Shown here in pieces: positions 9,893 to 19,213 of a stretch of 64,000 nucleotides of DNA (positions are counted from its first letter, which is position 1; the number at the start of each line of letters is the position of its first letter). The stretch is from Echinicola rosea (GTDB lineage: Bacteria > Bacteroidota > Bacteroidia > Cytophagales > Cyclobacteriaceae), in contig NZ_CP040106.1 of NCBI RefSeq assembly GCF_005281475.1, positions 5,136,001 to 5,200,000 on the forward strand, read 5' to 3'. The notes beneath the pieces were generated by a model. It was not told the origin of the DNA. It was given only the letters and a program-made list of their open reading frames with translations, and made no database searches. A program made the position numbers and the translations under genes.

Positions 9893-10465
9893 ATGAAAAA
9901 ATTATATGTCATAGCGGGATGTAATGGAGCTGGAAAAACAACGGCTTCCTATACTATTCTTCCTGAAATATTGGATTGTAAGGAATATGTAAACGCCGAT
10001 GAAATCGCCAAAGGGCTATCCCCTTTTTGACCTGAAAAAGCCAGTATACAGGCTGGAAAATTAATGCTTACCCGGATCAAAAAACTGGTCGATGAAGGGG
10101 AAAGTTTTGCTTTCGAAACAACCCTTTCCACAAGGAGCTACACCAAATTGATCAACGAGGCCAAGGAAAAAGGATTTCAGGTATATTTGCTTTTCTTTTG
10201 GTTACATTCCCCCCAATTGGCTGTTGAACGGGTGAGGATAAGGGTACTGGAGGGAGGACACCATATCCCTTATGATGTTATCCTCAGGAGGTATAAAAAT
10301 GGGTTAAAGAATTTTTTCAACCTATATTTGTCCATTGTCGACCAATGGATACTAATCAACAATTCAGGTGAACCTTATGAAATCATTGCCAAAAACTCTG
10401 AAGGTGGACTTGCCGTTAATGATATTAGGATATGGAATACGCTTAAGCAAAAATATGATGAATAA
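9893..10465 (+). pseudogene. Zeta-toxin-like kinase interrupted by an in-frame TGA
   Basis: From the ATG at 9893 the frame encodes a 190-codon zeta/PezT-type protein. It has a Walker A loop GCNGAGKTT at residues 9-17, the substrate-binding segment YVNADEIAKGLSPF at about 32-45, and FETTLSTRSY after it. Codon 46 (10028-10030) is TGA, within a conserved context where relatives read SPF-x-PE, so this looks like a single-base nonsense change, not a wrong frame. Downstream the frame is clean to 10465. Zeta toxins phosphorylate UDP-N-acetyl sugars. The stop would leave a 45-residue fragment, so the toxin is probably dead unless TGA is read through. A partner gene overlaps its 3' end by 8 bp. Confidence 0.8.
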
Positions 10466-10640
10466 AACTGACGATACATTAGATAAAATTGTACAAGGAC
10501 TGGAAGAGACCTATAAAAAAATGGTTGAATTCAAGAAGCAAAAGAACAGTCCGTTGGTAGTATACAAGAATGGAAAAATTGTGGAACTGAGCCCATTCGA
10601 GGCCAATCCTACAACCAAATACCACCATAAATCGAAATAG
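10458..10640 (+). CDS. Small protein, probable antitoxin partner of the zeta-like toxin
   Basis: A 60-residue protein starting at the ATG at 10458 (an ATG three bases earlier is also possible), overlapping the toxin stop by 8 bp, which implies translational coupling. The N-terminal half is helical and charged (DDTLDKIVQGLEETYKKMVE). The C-terminal half has VVYKNGKIVELSP and ends basic. Small partners of this kind accompany zeta-like kinases in Bacteroidota. Here it survives although the toxin carries a stop codon, as expected if the antitoxin is harmless. No characterised family is recognised, so the antitoxin role rests on position. It is convergent with mobC, whose stop begins at the next base. 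Confidence 0.6.
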   Translation: MNKTDDTLDKIVQGLEETYKKMVEFKKQKNSPLVVYKNGKIVELSPFEANPTTKYHHKSK

Positions 10641-12623
10641 TTATTTTTTCTGGATAATAAATTTAGCCAGCCCCGGGCTGTCCATCATCCTTTCGAGTTC
10701 AGACTCGACAAGTTCGTTGATCTCCGCCTTGATCTTTTTATAGTTATCCATTACTTCTTTCTCTCCCAATTCCCTGCAGGCAGGAATATCCCGGTACTCT
10801 TCCTCTTCCCTTTTTAGCCCTTCATGGTCATTGATGATCCTGGCATGGAAGCCTTTCAGTTCCATCGGCTGGTCGGGTGTATCGGCTACCAGTCCCACAA
10901 ACTCCCCAGATGATAGTGAGGCTATGGTGGACTGGGGCACGGCAAGGTCCAGTTGGGTGGAATGGCTGATAGAAGTATCGTTGGAGTTGACCGAGCGGCT
11001 TTGCCTCTGCTGCCTGATCTTTCCAAAACGGTCGGACAACTGCTTTGCCGTATCGCCAAGCACCTGTCCAGAAATGATATTGCCTACCGTGTTCATCACG
11101 ACCTCTGCCTGTTCTTTTCCATAGTCTTTTTTAAGTTGGCTATAGTCCTGTACGCCCAGGCAGGTGGCCACCTTGTTGCTCCTGGCCGTGGCGATCAGGT
11201 TGTCGATGCCGTTAAAGTAGATGGTGGGAAACTCATCGAAGATGAGGCTGGACTTGAGCTTCCCCTTTTGGTTGACCAGCTTGGTGATCCTGGAAATGTA
11301 GAGGGACAGCACTGCCCCGTACACCTGCTGCTTTTGCGGGTTGTTGCCCATACAGACGATCTTGGGCTTTTCCGGGTTGTTGATGTCCAGGGTAAACTCA
11401 CTTTCGGAAAGCACATAGTACAGCTGTGGCGATGAAAGGCGGGCCATGGTGATCTTGGCACTGGCGATCTGCCCTTCGAGCTGGTCAGTCGCTCCTTGCA
11501 TATATGCCGAGACAAAGGGGTTGATAAGTACCTCTATCTCAGGTTCACAGCGCAGCACCGAAAAGAGCTTGTCATAATCGGTCTGCATCATTTCAATGAC
11601 ATGCGGAAGCGTACAGTATTTCCCCTTTTGGTAGCGCTTTAAATACCAGATCACCGCGGTGAGAAAGTTGATGGGAGACTCCACAAAAAAGTCCCCCTGC
11701 TTTTTGATCCACTCACGGTTGAGGCCCATCATAATGGTCCGGGAGGATTCACTGGCATCGGTGATATCCAGCATGGTGGACGGCTCCAGCGGATTGCAGC
11801 GGTGGCTGCGTGACAGGTCATCAAAGTTGATGGTATGGAATTTTGGCAAGACCTTATAGGCTCCTTTGTTTTTTAGCAGCGCATTATAGGCAATCCGTGA
11901 AAGGTCATCGTACTTGAAATCATAGACAAACATGGAAAAGCCCTTTTGGATGTGCTGGGTAATGACATGGCGGATCACGAAATAGCTCTTGCCGGAGCCC
12001 GGTGTGCCCAGTACCAAAAGGGCACGGAAGGGGTTTATGATATTGATCCAGCTTTTCCGCACTTTCCGTTTGAGCCGGTAGCTTGCCGGCAGGTTGACCG
12101 AGTACTCGTTGGCCAACTTTCGCTCTTCTTGCGGGAAGGTCTCGTTCTCGTGGTTGAACACGTCTTTGTTCCCCTGGTCCTTCAGGTAGCGGGAAAGCCT
12201 CCCTCCTCCCAAAAGCACCAACAGGTAGCCCGTTGCCAATGATCCGGCATAAACATATTCTGCCACCAGGGCATTGGTCATCGTGTCTTTCAAGGATGGC
12301 GGGGCCATCAAAAGCAGGCTGCCGGTCACCATGGCCACCAATGCCGGAAACCACTGGGCATGGACATCCTTTTTGCCCTTTGTCCCAAGCAGGCTGACCA
12401 GGAGCAGACCAAGCGACAGCCCCTTGGCATAAAGGGGGATCCCCAAAAAGGGAAGCTTGGATAGGTTTTTCAGGAAGGTATCCCAAAGCGGTTGCACCAG
12501 CCCCCAGCTATCAAACAGCACGGGGAGCTGCAAGTAGCAATGGACCAGCAGGATGCCCATGCTGGCTTTCCTGGTCATGTCAAGGATCTGGCGCAAGGCC
12601 TGTAGGTTTTCCCCGGTAGCCAT
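10641..12623 (-). CDS. mobC: MobC: type IV coupling protein (VirD4/TraG-type ATPase)
   Basis: A 660-residue DNA-translocating ATPase that docks the relaxase-DNA complex to the mating channel. N-terminal hydrophobic segments in the first 140 residues anchor it in the inner membrane. Walker A GTPGSGKSYF lies at about residue 206. A TraM-recognition-like C-terminal half contains SSLIFDEFPTIYF (Walker B) and ATCLGVQDYSQLKKDYG. The ATG overlaps the mobB stop by one base, so mobA, mobB and mobC form one leftward operon. In Bacteroidota elements this gene is called mobC, not to be confused with the small MobC proteins of other plasmids. Intact, with no premature stop. Confidence 0.9.
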   Translation of the reverse strand: MATGENLQALRQILDMTRKASMGILLVHCYLQLPVLFDSWGLVQPLWDTFLKNLSKLPFLGIPLYAKGLSLGLLLVSLLGTKGKKDVHAQWFPALVAMVTGSLLLMAPPSLKDTMTNALVAEYVYAGSLATGYLLVLLGGGRLSRYLKDQGNKDVFNHENETFPQEERKLANEYSVNLPASYRLKRKVRKSWINIINPFRALLVLGTPGSGKSYFVIRHVITQHIQKGFSMFVYDFKYDDLSRIAYNALLKNKGAYKVLPKFHTINFDDLSRSHRCNPLEPSTMLDITDASESSRTIMMGLNREWIKKQGDFFVESPINFLTAVIWYLKRYQKGKYCTLPHVIEMMQTDYDKLFSVLRCEPEIEVLINPFVSAYMQGATDQLEGQIASAKITMARLSSPQLYYVLSESEFTLDINNPEKPKIVCMGNNPQKQQVYGAVLSLYISRITKLVNQKGKLKSSLIFDEFPTIYFNGIDNLIATARSNKVATCLGVQDYSQLKKDYGKEQAEVVMNTVGNIISGQVLGDTAKQLSDRFGKIRQQRQSRSVNSNDTSISHSTQLDLAVPQSTIASLSSGEFVGLVADTPDQPMELKGFHARIINDHEGLKREEEEYRDIPACRELGEKEVMDNYKKIKAEINELVESELERMMDSPGLAKFIIQKK

Positions 12624-13900
12624 TATCTGTTCAGTTTACGTCTTTTCTTCTTTTTGCGCTGGAACGGATCGGCCAATTCCTGTGCTTCCGGTCTTAAAAG
12701 GTCCTGGATGAAGGAGAGAAAGTGCTGCAAGGCCGGCACATTGCCTACCGGCCAAACGGGGATTTCCCTGTCCTTTCCCCCGGTCCTAGGTGACTGTTGG
12801 TCTTGGTAGTACTTCGGTTTTGGCAGGGCAACGGGTGTTTCATCTTTTAAAACGGTTCCCTTTAAAGCCTGCACTGTTTTCTTGCCGCTCCATTCTCTGG
12901 AAAGTTCGGAAGCCTTGAATGCCGTCCTGTTGACATGGTCGATGAAGGTGAGGCCGAACACCTCTCCTGTTTTGCTGTAATGAAAATGTGCGGCAAGCCC
13001 CTGCCTTTTCAGTGCCTGTTGAAAGTGTCCCATGCCTTTTCCGGCGGATTGCCGTAGGATTGCTTCCACGGATTTCCTCATTACGGGGACAAGCCTTTGT
13101 TTGGCAGGCCCGTTCCGCTCCATCCTTTTTTGCAGTCTGGCCATAGTGGGCCGGGCATAAAAGGCACTGGCCTTGATGGGCACTCCTATCCTGTTGCCTT
13201 TTTCGTCCAAAATACTGTAGGCAAGTCCCTTGTTTGCCTTCATCCTGCTTCCCTCCCCTCCCTGGATCACAGCGATATTGAACTGCCCGAGGAGGGCACT
13301 GAATTCCCCCAAGGAGGTATAGCTATAGGTGCGCATGACTTCGGTGATGATATTGGCCATGGCCGCCTTGCTTTCCCTTTTCCCGTACACTACCGGTTCC
13401 AACGGTTCCATACGCAACCTTTGCTCCTGTTGCCCTTCGGCTTTTACCAATCCCAATTCCTGCTCCAGTTCCTTTCTTGCCTTTTCGGACTTGAGTTTGC
13501 CCAGGTTATGGGTCTCGATCCGCTTGCCATCCCCGGTGATATTGGTGCTGACAATATGGACATGCATATGGGCACTATCGTGATGCCGGTAGACCAAAAA
13601 TGGCTGTGCTCCAAAGCCGATACGCTCCATATATTGCTGGGCGATGTAGCGCAGTTGGTGTTCGTCCAACTGGTCCTTTGGTGAAAAGTTCAGCGAAATA
13701 TGAAAGGCATTGAGTTTTGCCCGTGGGTTCTGATCGGTAAAGAACCGGAACCTCTGGTGCTTTTCCCTTATGGATGCATCCTTCCCTTGGGAGCCGAAGC
13801 CATGGGCCGAAAGAACAGTTGCCTTTCCTTCCTTCACCTTATCCTCATTGTAACAGAGCAGTCCCAGGATATTTCTTCCCATGGTGATTTTGGCTATCAT
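12623..13900 (-). CDS. mobB: MobB relaxase
   Basis: A 425-residue relaxase of the PF03432 type that nicks DNA at oriT and leads the strand into the recipient. The three-histidine motif is HDSAHMHVHIVSTN at about residues 105-118, with upstream HISLNFSPKD at about 67-76. A candidate nicking tyrosine lies in the N-terminal region, but I cannot tell which one. The C-terminus is basic (QRKKKKRRKLNR) and probably binds DNA. It overlaps mobA by 4 bp (ATGA) and mobC by 1 bp. Gene order and size match CTn/ICE mobilisation cassettes of Bacteroidota. Confidence 0.9.
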   Translation of the reverse strand: MIAKITMGRNILGLLCYNEDKVKEGKATVLSAHGFGSQGKDASIREKHQRFRFFTDQNPRAKLNAFHISLNFSPKDQLDEHQLRYIAQQYMERIGFGAQPFLVYRHHDSAHMHVHIVSTNITGDGKRIETHNLGKLKSEKARKELEQELGLVKAEGQQEQRLRMEPLEPVVYGKRESKAAMANIITEVMRTYSYTSLGEFSALLGQFNIAVIQGGEGSRMKANKGLAYSILDEKGNRIGVPIKASAFYARPTMARLQKRMERNGPAKQRLVPVMRKSVEAILRQSAGKGMGHFQQALKRQGLAAHFHYSKTGEVFGLTFIDHVNRTAFKASELSREWSGKKTVQALKGTVLKDETPVALPKPKYYQDQQSPRTGGKDREIPVWPVGNVPALQHFLSFIQDLLRPEAQELADPFQRKKKKRRKLNR

Positions 13901-14277
13901 CTTGGAAAATGCTGCTTGACCAATTTTTCGAGAGCATCCACCTTTTTGCCGACCTGTGCCAGTTGTCGTTCCAGTGTTTTGACCAGTGCTTTTTTTCGCA
14001 AGGGATCATCCAGGCTGTTGAAATGCCTGGTCACCTGGTTGATGTTGACGCCTATGGCGTGGAGCTCCCGCTGAACGGACTGCATCCTGTCCAAAAGCAG
14101 GTCGAAGGTTTCATCATGGGTCTTGCAGATGATGGCCTTGCCCGAGAGGATATCCCTGATCAGCGAACTCATGGTAGGGTTCCGGGATTTGGACAGCAGG
14201 TCCAGCAATTGCCGGTACCTTTCCACCGATATCCTTGATTCCACCAGTTGGAGTGTGGTCTTTCTTCTCTTGGACAT
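13897..14277 (-). CDS. mobA: MobA: relaxosome accessory protein
   Basis: A 126-residue protein with a basic N-terminus (MSKRRKTTLQLVESRISVERYRQLLDLLSKS) resembling a ribbon-helix-helix DNA-binding domain. It is followed by HAIGVNINQVTRHFNSLDD, the conserved core of MobC/MobA-like accessory proteins, and a C-terminal coiled coil. Such proteins help the relaxase open oriT. It is first in the mobA-mobB-mobC operon and overlaps mobB by 4 bp. The oriT would be expected upstream, that is at higher coordinates. Confidence 0.85.
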   Translation of the reverse strand: MSKRRKTTLQLVESRISVERYRQLLDLLSKSRNPTMSSLIRDILSGKAIICKTHDETFDLLLDRMQSVQRELHAIGVNINQVTRHFNSLDDPLRKKALVKTLERQLAQVGKKVDALEKLVKQHFPR

Positions 14278-14283
14278 CGGCCT

Positions 14284-14499
14284 TCAGTTTTCAAGGTTGT
14301 ACAACCAATCCTGCGCCGCTTCCTTCCAGTTGTGGACCGGCATGCCGTTTTCGGTATGCCAGCCCAGGGATTGGTAGTAATAATAGAATACCTCGGCCTC
14401 TGCTACCGGTATTGCAAATTCAGAAAAAAAGGATTTGATGTCTTCGAGTTTGGGAGGAACGACATGTCCAAATCCCAGGGTTGGTTGAAAATCATTCAT
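14284..14499 (-). CDS. Small conserved protein upstream of mobA
   Basis: From the ATG at 14499 this encodes 71 residues; an in-frame start at 14556 adds 19 unlikely residues. It carries PPKLEDIKSFFSEF, then EVFYYYYQSLGWHTENG and a closing VHNWKEAAQDWLYNL. The W/Y-rich pattern of a GW-x-x-x-NG turn followed by NWK and a helix resembles the C-terminal DnaD/DnaT-like or replication-initiator tail found in small proteins of mobile elements, but I cannot assign it to a named family. It ends 7 bp before the mobA start and is likely part of the same leftward operon. Confidence 0.65.
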   Translation of the reverse strand: MNDFQPTLGFGHVVPPKLEDIKSFFSEFAIPVAEAEVFYYYYQSLGWHTENGMPVHNWKEAAQDWLYNLEN

Positions 14500-14622
14500 G
14501 GCTTTTTCATTTTTGGTGAGCTGCCAAATTGAAAAAGCCCATGGACAAATTTTCACCAGTGTAACCCCAGTAGGGTGAAAAACCTTTTGCAGTCCTTCTC
14601 CGTTAAGTTCTCCTTTGACCCA

Positions 14623-15072
14623 ATGGAAAACACTGCAAACCTGATCGACCGGAAAAACAACATGGTGGCCGAACTGATGGGCCGTATCCGGGCCACTGAA
14701 AACCCTTTGGAAAAGCCTGTGATAATCGCTTCGCTGGTCAGGAATTTCAGGGACGAGAGGATATTCCCCTTTTTATGTGAAATGCTCAATGACAGGGACC
14801 AGGTGGAGATCCACGGTTTCCTCATCGGTGCCTGTTCGGAATATTCATTGGAAACCTGCCGTGATAAGATGTCCTTTTTCCTGGACCTGTTGGCAAACGG
14901 GACCTACGAAGCTTCCCTGGCCGCTGCCGGACTTTTGCTCCATCTCATGGATACCTATAAACTGGACGGCGACACCTTGGACAAGCTGAACCAAAACATA
15001 TCGCGGCATTTGGATCCCGTCTCGATGGACCGTTCCCTGCGGCATGACCTCAATGACATCAATGGCGGTTAA
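14623..15072 (+). CDS. Helical (HEAT-like) protein of unknown function
   Basis: The ATG at 14623 gives 149 residues; a GTG at 14575 in the same frame would give 165. The sequence reads as paired amphipathic helices (VIIASLVRNFRDERIFPFLCEML, then HGFLIGACSEYSLETCRDKMSFFLDLL, then EASLAAAGLLLHLMD), a pattern seen in HEAT/ARM-like repeats and in some immunity proteins. No catalytic motif is visible. It is divergent from the mob operon and sits between it and the inverted-repeat region. No close family is recognised; function unknown. Confidence 0.6.
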   Translation: MENTANLIDRKNNMVAELMGRIRATENPLEKPVIIASLVRNFRDERIFPFLCEMLNDRDQVEIHGFLIGACSEYSLETCRDKMSFFLDLLANGTYEASLAAAGLLLHLMDTYKLDGDTLDKLNQNISRHLDPVSMDRSLRHDLNDINGG

Positions 15073-15179
15073 CGGATATTCACCATTGGGGTGGTAAACT
15101 TATATTATCATTCCAACACCAAATCCTCCCATGACCGGTACCCTCCATTTTTTCCACTTGGATGCCCCTTTATAACGCT

Positions 15180-15242
15180 AAGCCATAAAGGTCAAGGGGG
15201 CCGGGCCCGGGAGGCCTTTACCTGCCCTTGACCGTTTGGCTT
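15180..15242. repeat. Large inverted repeat (stem-loop), possible oriT structure
   Basis: Arms AAGCCA and GGTCAAGGG on the left (15180-15185, 15190-15198) pair with CCCTTGACC and TGGCTT on the right (15225-15233, 15237-15242), with a small mismatched bulge. The G/C-rich centre can form a further hairpin (CGGGCCCGG). It is too long and lacks a T-run for a simple terminator. The position beside mobA suggests a relaxosome recognition structure; this is inference. Confidence 0.5.
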
Positions 15243-15417
15243 GGCGGAATAGTTTTGCAGGAAGGGGGAAGTAAATGGCAGGGCTGATCGCTGGACTTCT
15301 TTTCCGAAAAGTCCTTTGTGCCCACTTTTACAAGGGTACCTTCCTGAATGGTTTACGCCCATCCAAAGGCTGCGAGTCCCGAGCACCTTTCCATCCGACT
15401 TGGGAGGCTAAAAGAGG

Positions 15418-15433
15418 GTTTTGTATACAAAAC
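15418..15433. repeat. Perfect 16-bp palindrome
   Basis: GTTTTGTATACAAAAC reads identically on both strands. It is not followed by a coding start within 100 bp on either strand. It could be a dimeric regulator site or part of the relaxosome region. Confidence 0.5.
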
Positions 15434-15629
15434 TACATCTTGCTGGCCGCAGGATCGCGGCCCCGGATTGGGGCAAACTGTCCTCCGTTTAACCTATTAA
15501 AATGTTGAAATCTCAAAATCCCAAGCTCAGTTATCCAGGTTCCACACCCACTTGTTGGCGGTCATCACTCAGTCCCATAGCGGACTTCCCGACTCGCTCT
15601 TCCAATCCAGTCCCTGGTAGTATAAGTAG

Positions 15630-17083
15630 GGCCTGCTGAAAAACTCAGCATGAACAGGGTATAAGAACCGGCCTGAAATTCCGCTCAGGCCGGTTTTTAT
15701 CAACCAGGTCGTCCAAGAAGCTATTTTCCCGGTCTATAATGGTCATTCCCAGGGCATTCCATGCTGAAAAACTCCGGCACAACAGTGCCCGCCCGGCCAA
15801 TCTGACCAGGTTGAGCACCAAGATGATAGAGGCAATCCATGATTGGCTGGTATTCCTGAGCCTTGCCCTGATCCGGTCCATCCCATAACCGTTCTTGGCC
15901 TGCCCGAACTTGCCCTCTATCGGATTCCTTTCCCCCGGCCTTACGTGGTCTTCCACTGCCCGGGCCGAGGGCCGGCCCAGGAGCTTGGCCGACAGCTTGA
16001 TCCCCTTGGATTTAAGCCATTTCCGGTTTTCCCGGCTGCAGTACAGTTTATCGGCCAAAACCTTGGCAGGATAAAAGCCAAAGCGCTTCCGGTAGTTCTC
16101 CACATAATCGGCCAGGTGGCAGCCTTCATGGTAGGCGTCCCAGGAAATGGTGTCCAAAAAGGCATATCCGTCTACCAGCAAAAGGTGGATCTTCGCCCCA
16201 AACTCGGTTTTGTTCCGGGCCTTGCCCCGGACTATCGGGCGGACATGGGGCTGGTGGATACTCACGATCCGGTCCTCCACACTCCTCGACCGGTTATCGA
16301 ACATCTCCTTCTGCTGGAGGTACAGTGTCTGGATGATCCAATAATACCGCTGCCATTTATGGGGCAGGGGAAATATTTTGAACCTGTCCAGTTGGCCTTC
16401 TATGGTTTTCAGGTTACGCCTGAGGTATTGGAGCTGGGACTTGATGCCCTTTCGGATCGTTTTACGGCCCGGGTTCCGGTTTTGGGCCACTTTAAGGTAG
16501 TCCTTACGGGCCTTCTTACGATAGGTTCGCGGCTTCTTGCCCTCCGGAAGCTTTTTGTGGAGCAGATCAATGATCGACTCGCTCTTCAGGCGGGCATCAT
16601 TGAGCAGGTTCAGATCGATGGGGTAGGCAATGTCCTGCAGACAGGCCGTGGCATCAATCAGCAGTTCCCCCTTATGGGGGCCGTCCCCGTCATCGTCAGC
16701 CCCGTCGCCATTCATGTCCCGGACCGGTACCGGTGAGCTGTAGGCCAGTACCCTGGCATTCATCTCGGCGATCAGTTCATCTCCCATCCGTTTGCGGATC
16801 TCCACAAAAAGGGAGGGGTCAAAAGGAGGTTCCGGGCTGTAGGAACTGTAGCCCAGAAAGTACTGCATATACATGTGATATAAATGTACTGCAGGGCCGC
16901 CATCAACGCGGCCAGGTGGCTGCGTGTCTTGGTGGGGATCTTCACTTCTTCTATCGGGGTACATCCCAGGCTGAGCTGGGCTTCGAATCGTGGGCGCATA
17001 TTTGTTGACAAAGAATTATTTTGGTCCGAACCTGAAAACCTGAATCGCTTTATATGGCCCAAAATAAGCCTTTTTGACCTTTT
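15630..17083 (-). mobile_element. IS5-superfamily insertion sequence (degraded)
   Basis: The element is defined by its transposase and by weak terminal similarity: GCCTGCTGAAAAACTCAG near 15631 and, inverted, GGTCAAAAAGGCTTA near 17072. The ends are approximate, and I could not identify a clean target duplication. It separates the non-coding oriT-like region from the metal island. The 88-bp sequence shared with 31430-31518 begins about 95 bp beyond its right end. Confidence 0.55.
15645..17062 (-). pseudogene. IS5-family DDE transposase, frameshifted
   Basis: The main frame (15645-16964) carries the catalytic half: LLIDATACLQDIAYPIDL (first Asp), FGAKIHLLLVDGYAFLD, KVLADKLYCSRENRKWL (second Asp) and RNPIEGKFGQAKNGYGMDRIRA (catalytic Glu region). 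The N-terminal half is in another frame, from 17062 to about 16880 (MRPRFEAQLSLGCTP, then LAALMAALQYIY). The switch falls around 16870-16885, where AALQYIY runs into HMYMQYFLGYSSYSPEPP. Either a mutation has split the gene, or translation relies on frameshifting. The N-terminal frame has no other defect. Confidence 0.7.
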
Positions 17084-17177
17084 GACATAATTCCCCCCTT
17101 TAGATTCAAAATAAAATCCACAACAAAACCAGCCCTGGGATTGTCCTAAAGGCTATTTTCTTGTTTTCTTACAGGCA

Positions 17178-17265
17178 CTATTTAGTCCTTTAAAACCTCT
17201 CTAATTACATTCAGCTATAATTAAACACACTACAGTTTGGTTTAAAACTTCATTTTCTGGATTCT
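17178..17265. repeat. 88-bp segment repeated behind the second P-type ATPase gene (copy 1)
   Basis: From CTATTTAGTCCTTTAAAACC to CATTTTCTGGATTCT this matches 31430-31518 with only about five differences. It covers the final codons of the ATPase gene and roughly 65 bp of 3' non-coding DNA. The two ATPase coding sequences are much less alike than this, so the segment is either under constraint or was recently exchanged. Confidence 0.75.
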
Positions 17266-19200
17266 TATCGCATTCAAAATCGCGAGAAAGGCCACTCCCA
17301 CATCAGCAAAGACGGCTTCCCACATGGTAGCCAGGCCTCCGGCTCCCAGTGCCAGCACAATAACCTTCACCCCAAATGCCAGGCTGATATTTTGCCATAC
17401 GATACGCTTGGTCTGTTTACCTATTTGAATAGCAGTAGCAATTTTAGAGGGCTGGTCGGTCTGAATGACCACATCGGCTGTCTCAATGGCGGCATCACTG
17501 CCCAAACCACCCATTGCCATGCCTACATCTGCCAGAGCAAGGACGGGAGCATCGTTGATACCGTCCCCCACAAATGCGATGACACGGCTGGTATCCTTTT
17601 TCAGTTCTTCTACTTTTTCCACCTTTTGCTCTGGCAGCAGATCGCCAAAGGCTTTATCTATTCCGAGTGATTTTGCCACTTGTTGGGTCACAGCATCCTT
17701 ATCTCCTGACAGCATGATCAGTTCCCGAACTCCTGATTTGTGTAATGCATTAATTGCCTGGGCAGCATCGGCTTTGAGTTCATCTGCAATCACCAGATAA
17801 CCGGCATATTTTTGGTCCACTGCTACATGGATGACAGTATTGACCTCTCTGGCAGCATCAGCACAGGTAACAATCCCTTCCTTGTCCATCAGTTTTTGAT
17901 TGCCGATGAGCAAATGCTTACTATTTACTTTTCCTTTCAGACCGTGCCCGGCTATTTCTTCCTGTTGCTCGGGTTCTGAAATTTTCCCTCCCTGCTTTTT
18001 AGTATATTCTGTAACGGCTTTTGCGATGGGATGTGTGGATTTACTTTCCATAGCTGCCGCCAGACTTAGCCAATCTGTAGTAATACCGTCCATGGTCACG
18101 GCTTTCTGAACTTCAAACACCCCTCTGGTCAACGTGCCTGTTTTGTCCATCACTACGGTGTTTACTCTGGTCATGAGGTCAAGAAAGTTGGAGCCTTTGA
18201 ACAGTATCCCTTTACGGGAAGCTGCGCCTATTCCTCCGAAATAGCCGAGCGGTATTGAGATGACCAACGCACAAGGACATGAGATCACCAAAAAGATCAA
18301 TACCCGGTAAAGCCAGTCTTCAAACACATAGTTTTCTATAAAAAAGTAAGGCAGGAAGGTCAATCCCACCGCCAGAAAGGTAACAATGGGCGTGTAAACC
18401 CGTGCGAATTTGCGGATGAACTGCTCGGTTTTTGACTTGCGTGCGGTAGCGTTCTGCACCAGCTCCAGGATACGGGCAAGTGAACTTTCGTTGAACCGCC
18501 TGGTTACTTTCAGTTCAATCAGCCTGTCGAGGTTCACCATCCCAGCCAGCACATTTTCTCCTTTGTTGTACGTAGCAGGTTTGCTTTCACCCGTCAAAGC
18601 GGAGGTATTGAAGCTGCTCTTTTCCCTCAGCATTTCCCCATCGAGGGGTACTTTTTCTCCGGGTTTTACTTGTATGGTTTCCCCGGTTTGGACTTCTTCC
18701 GGGTGTACGATCACCATTTGCCCGTTTCGCTGTACAGAGACCGAATCGGGGCGGATGTCCAGCAGGGCTTTGATGTTGCGTTTGGCTCTGTTCACTGCTG
18801 CATCCTGAAACAATTCCCCGATGGCATAGAAAAGCATCACCGCCACCCCCTCGGGATATTCACCTATGGCAAAAGCCCCCAGGGTGGCTATGCCCACTAG
18901 GAAAAATTCAGTGAACACATCACCTTTCAGGATGGACTTCCAGCCTTTGACCAATACCGGCCAACCCACAGGCAAATAGGCCAGCACATACCCGCATACG
19001 CGGATCCATCCCTGGAAAAATGCTGGCTGTCCCCATTAGTCAGCGGCTATTCCTGCAAGCAGCATGACAAGGCTTGCGATACCACTTCCCCAGGTTTGAA
19101 GGAAAGTGGAGGAGGCTTTTTCATCCTGCTTTTTTGGTTTGTCCGGATGCTGGCCGGTGCTGCAGCAGGCTTTGTTGTCTGTATTGTTTGTATTAGTCAT
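17242..19200 (-). pseudogene. P1B-type heavy-metal ATPase (Zn/Cd/Pb type) with in-frame TAA near the N-terminus
   Basis: From the ATG at 19200 the frame runs 652 codons but is interrupted by TAA at 19036-19038 (codon 55), in the first membrane segment where the paralogue at 31495-33429 has a Tyr (GISLDYF against GIAAD-stop-WG). The remainder, from an internal ATG at 18987, is a clean 581-residue open frame with TGES, the CPC metal site (ISCPCALVIS), DKTGTLT, the HP motif (STHPIA) and GDGINDAP. The lost N-terminus includes a Cys pair (KACCSTG). Internal restart would lack the first membrane helix. The enzyme would export divalent soft metals. The gene lies directly downstream of another decayed gene. 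Confidence 0.8.
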
Positions 19201-19213
19201 ACGCTTATCTGTT

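Larger units (their letters stand above)
15073..15629. other. Non-coding region with multiple inverted repeats; oriT candidate
   Basis: No convincing gene lies in these roughly 555 bp; the short open frames on both strands lack recognisable sequence. It contains a large stem (15180-15242), a perfect 16-bp palindrome (15418-15433) and a short GGCCGC/GCGGCC inverted repeat (15445-15462). It lies on the upstream side of the mob operon, where oriT is usually found, and its right end is bounded by an IS5-like insertion, so part of the original region may be displaced. Confidence 0.5.
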
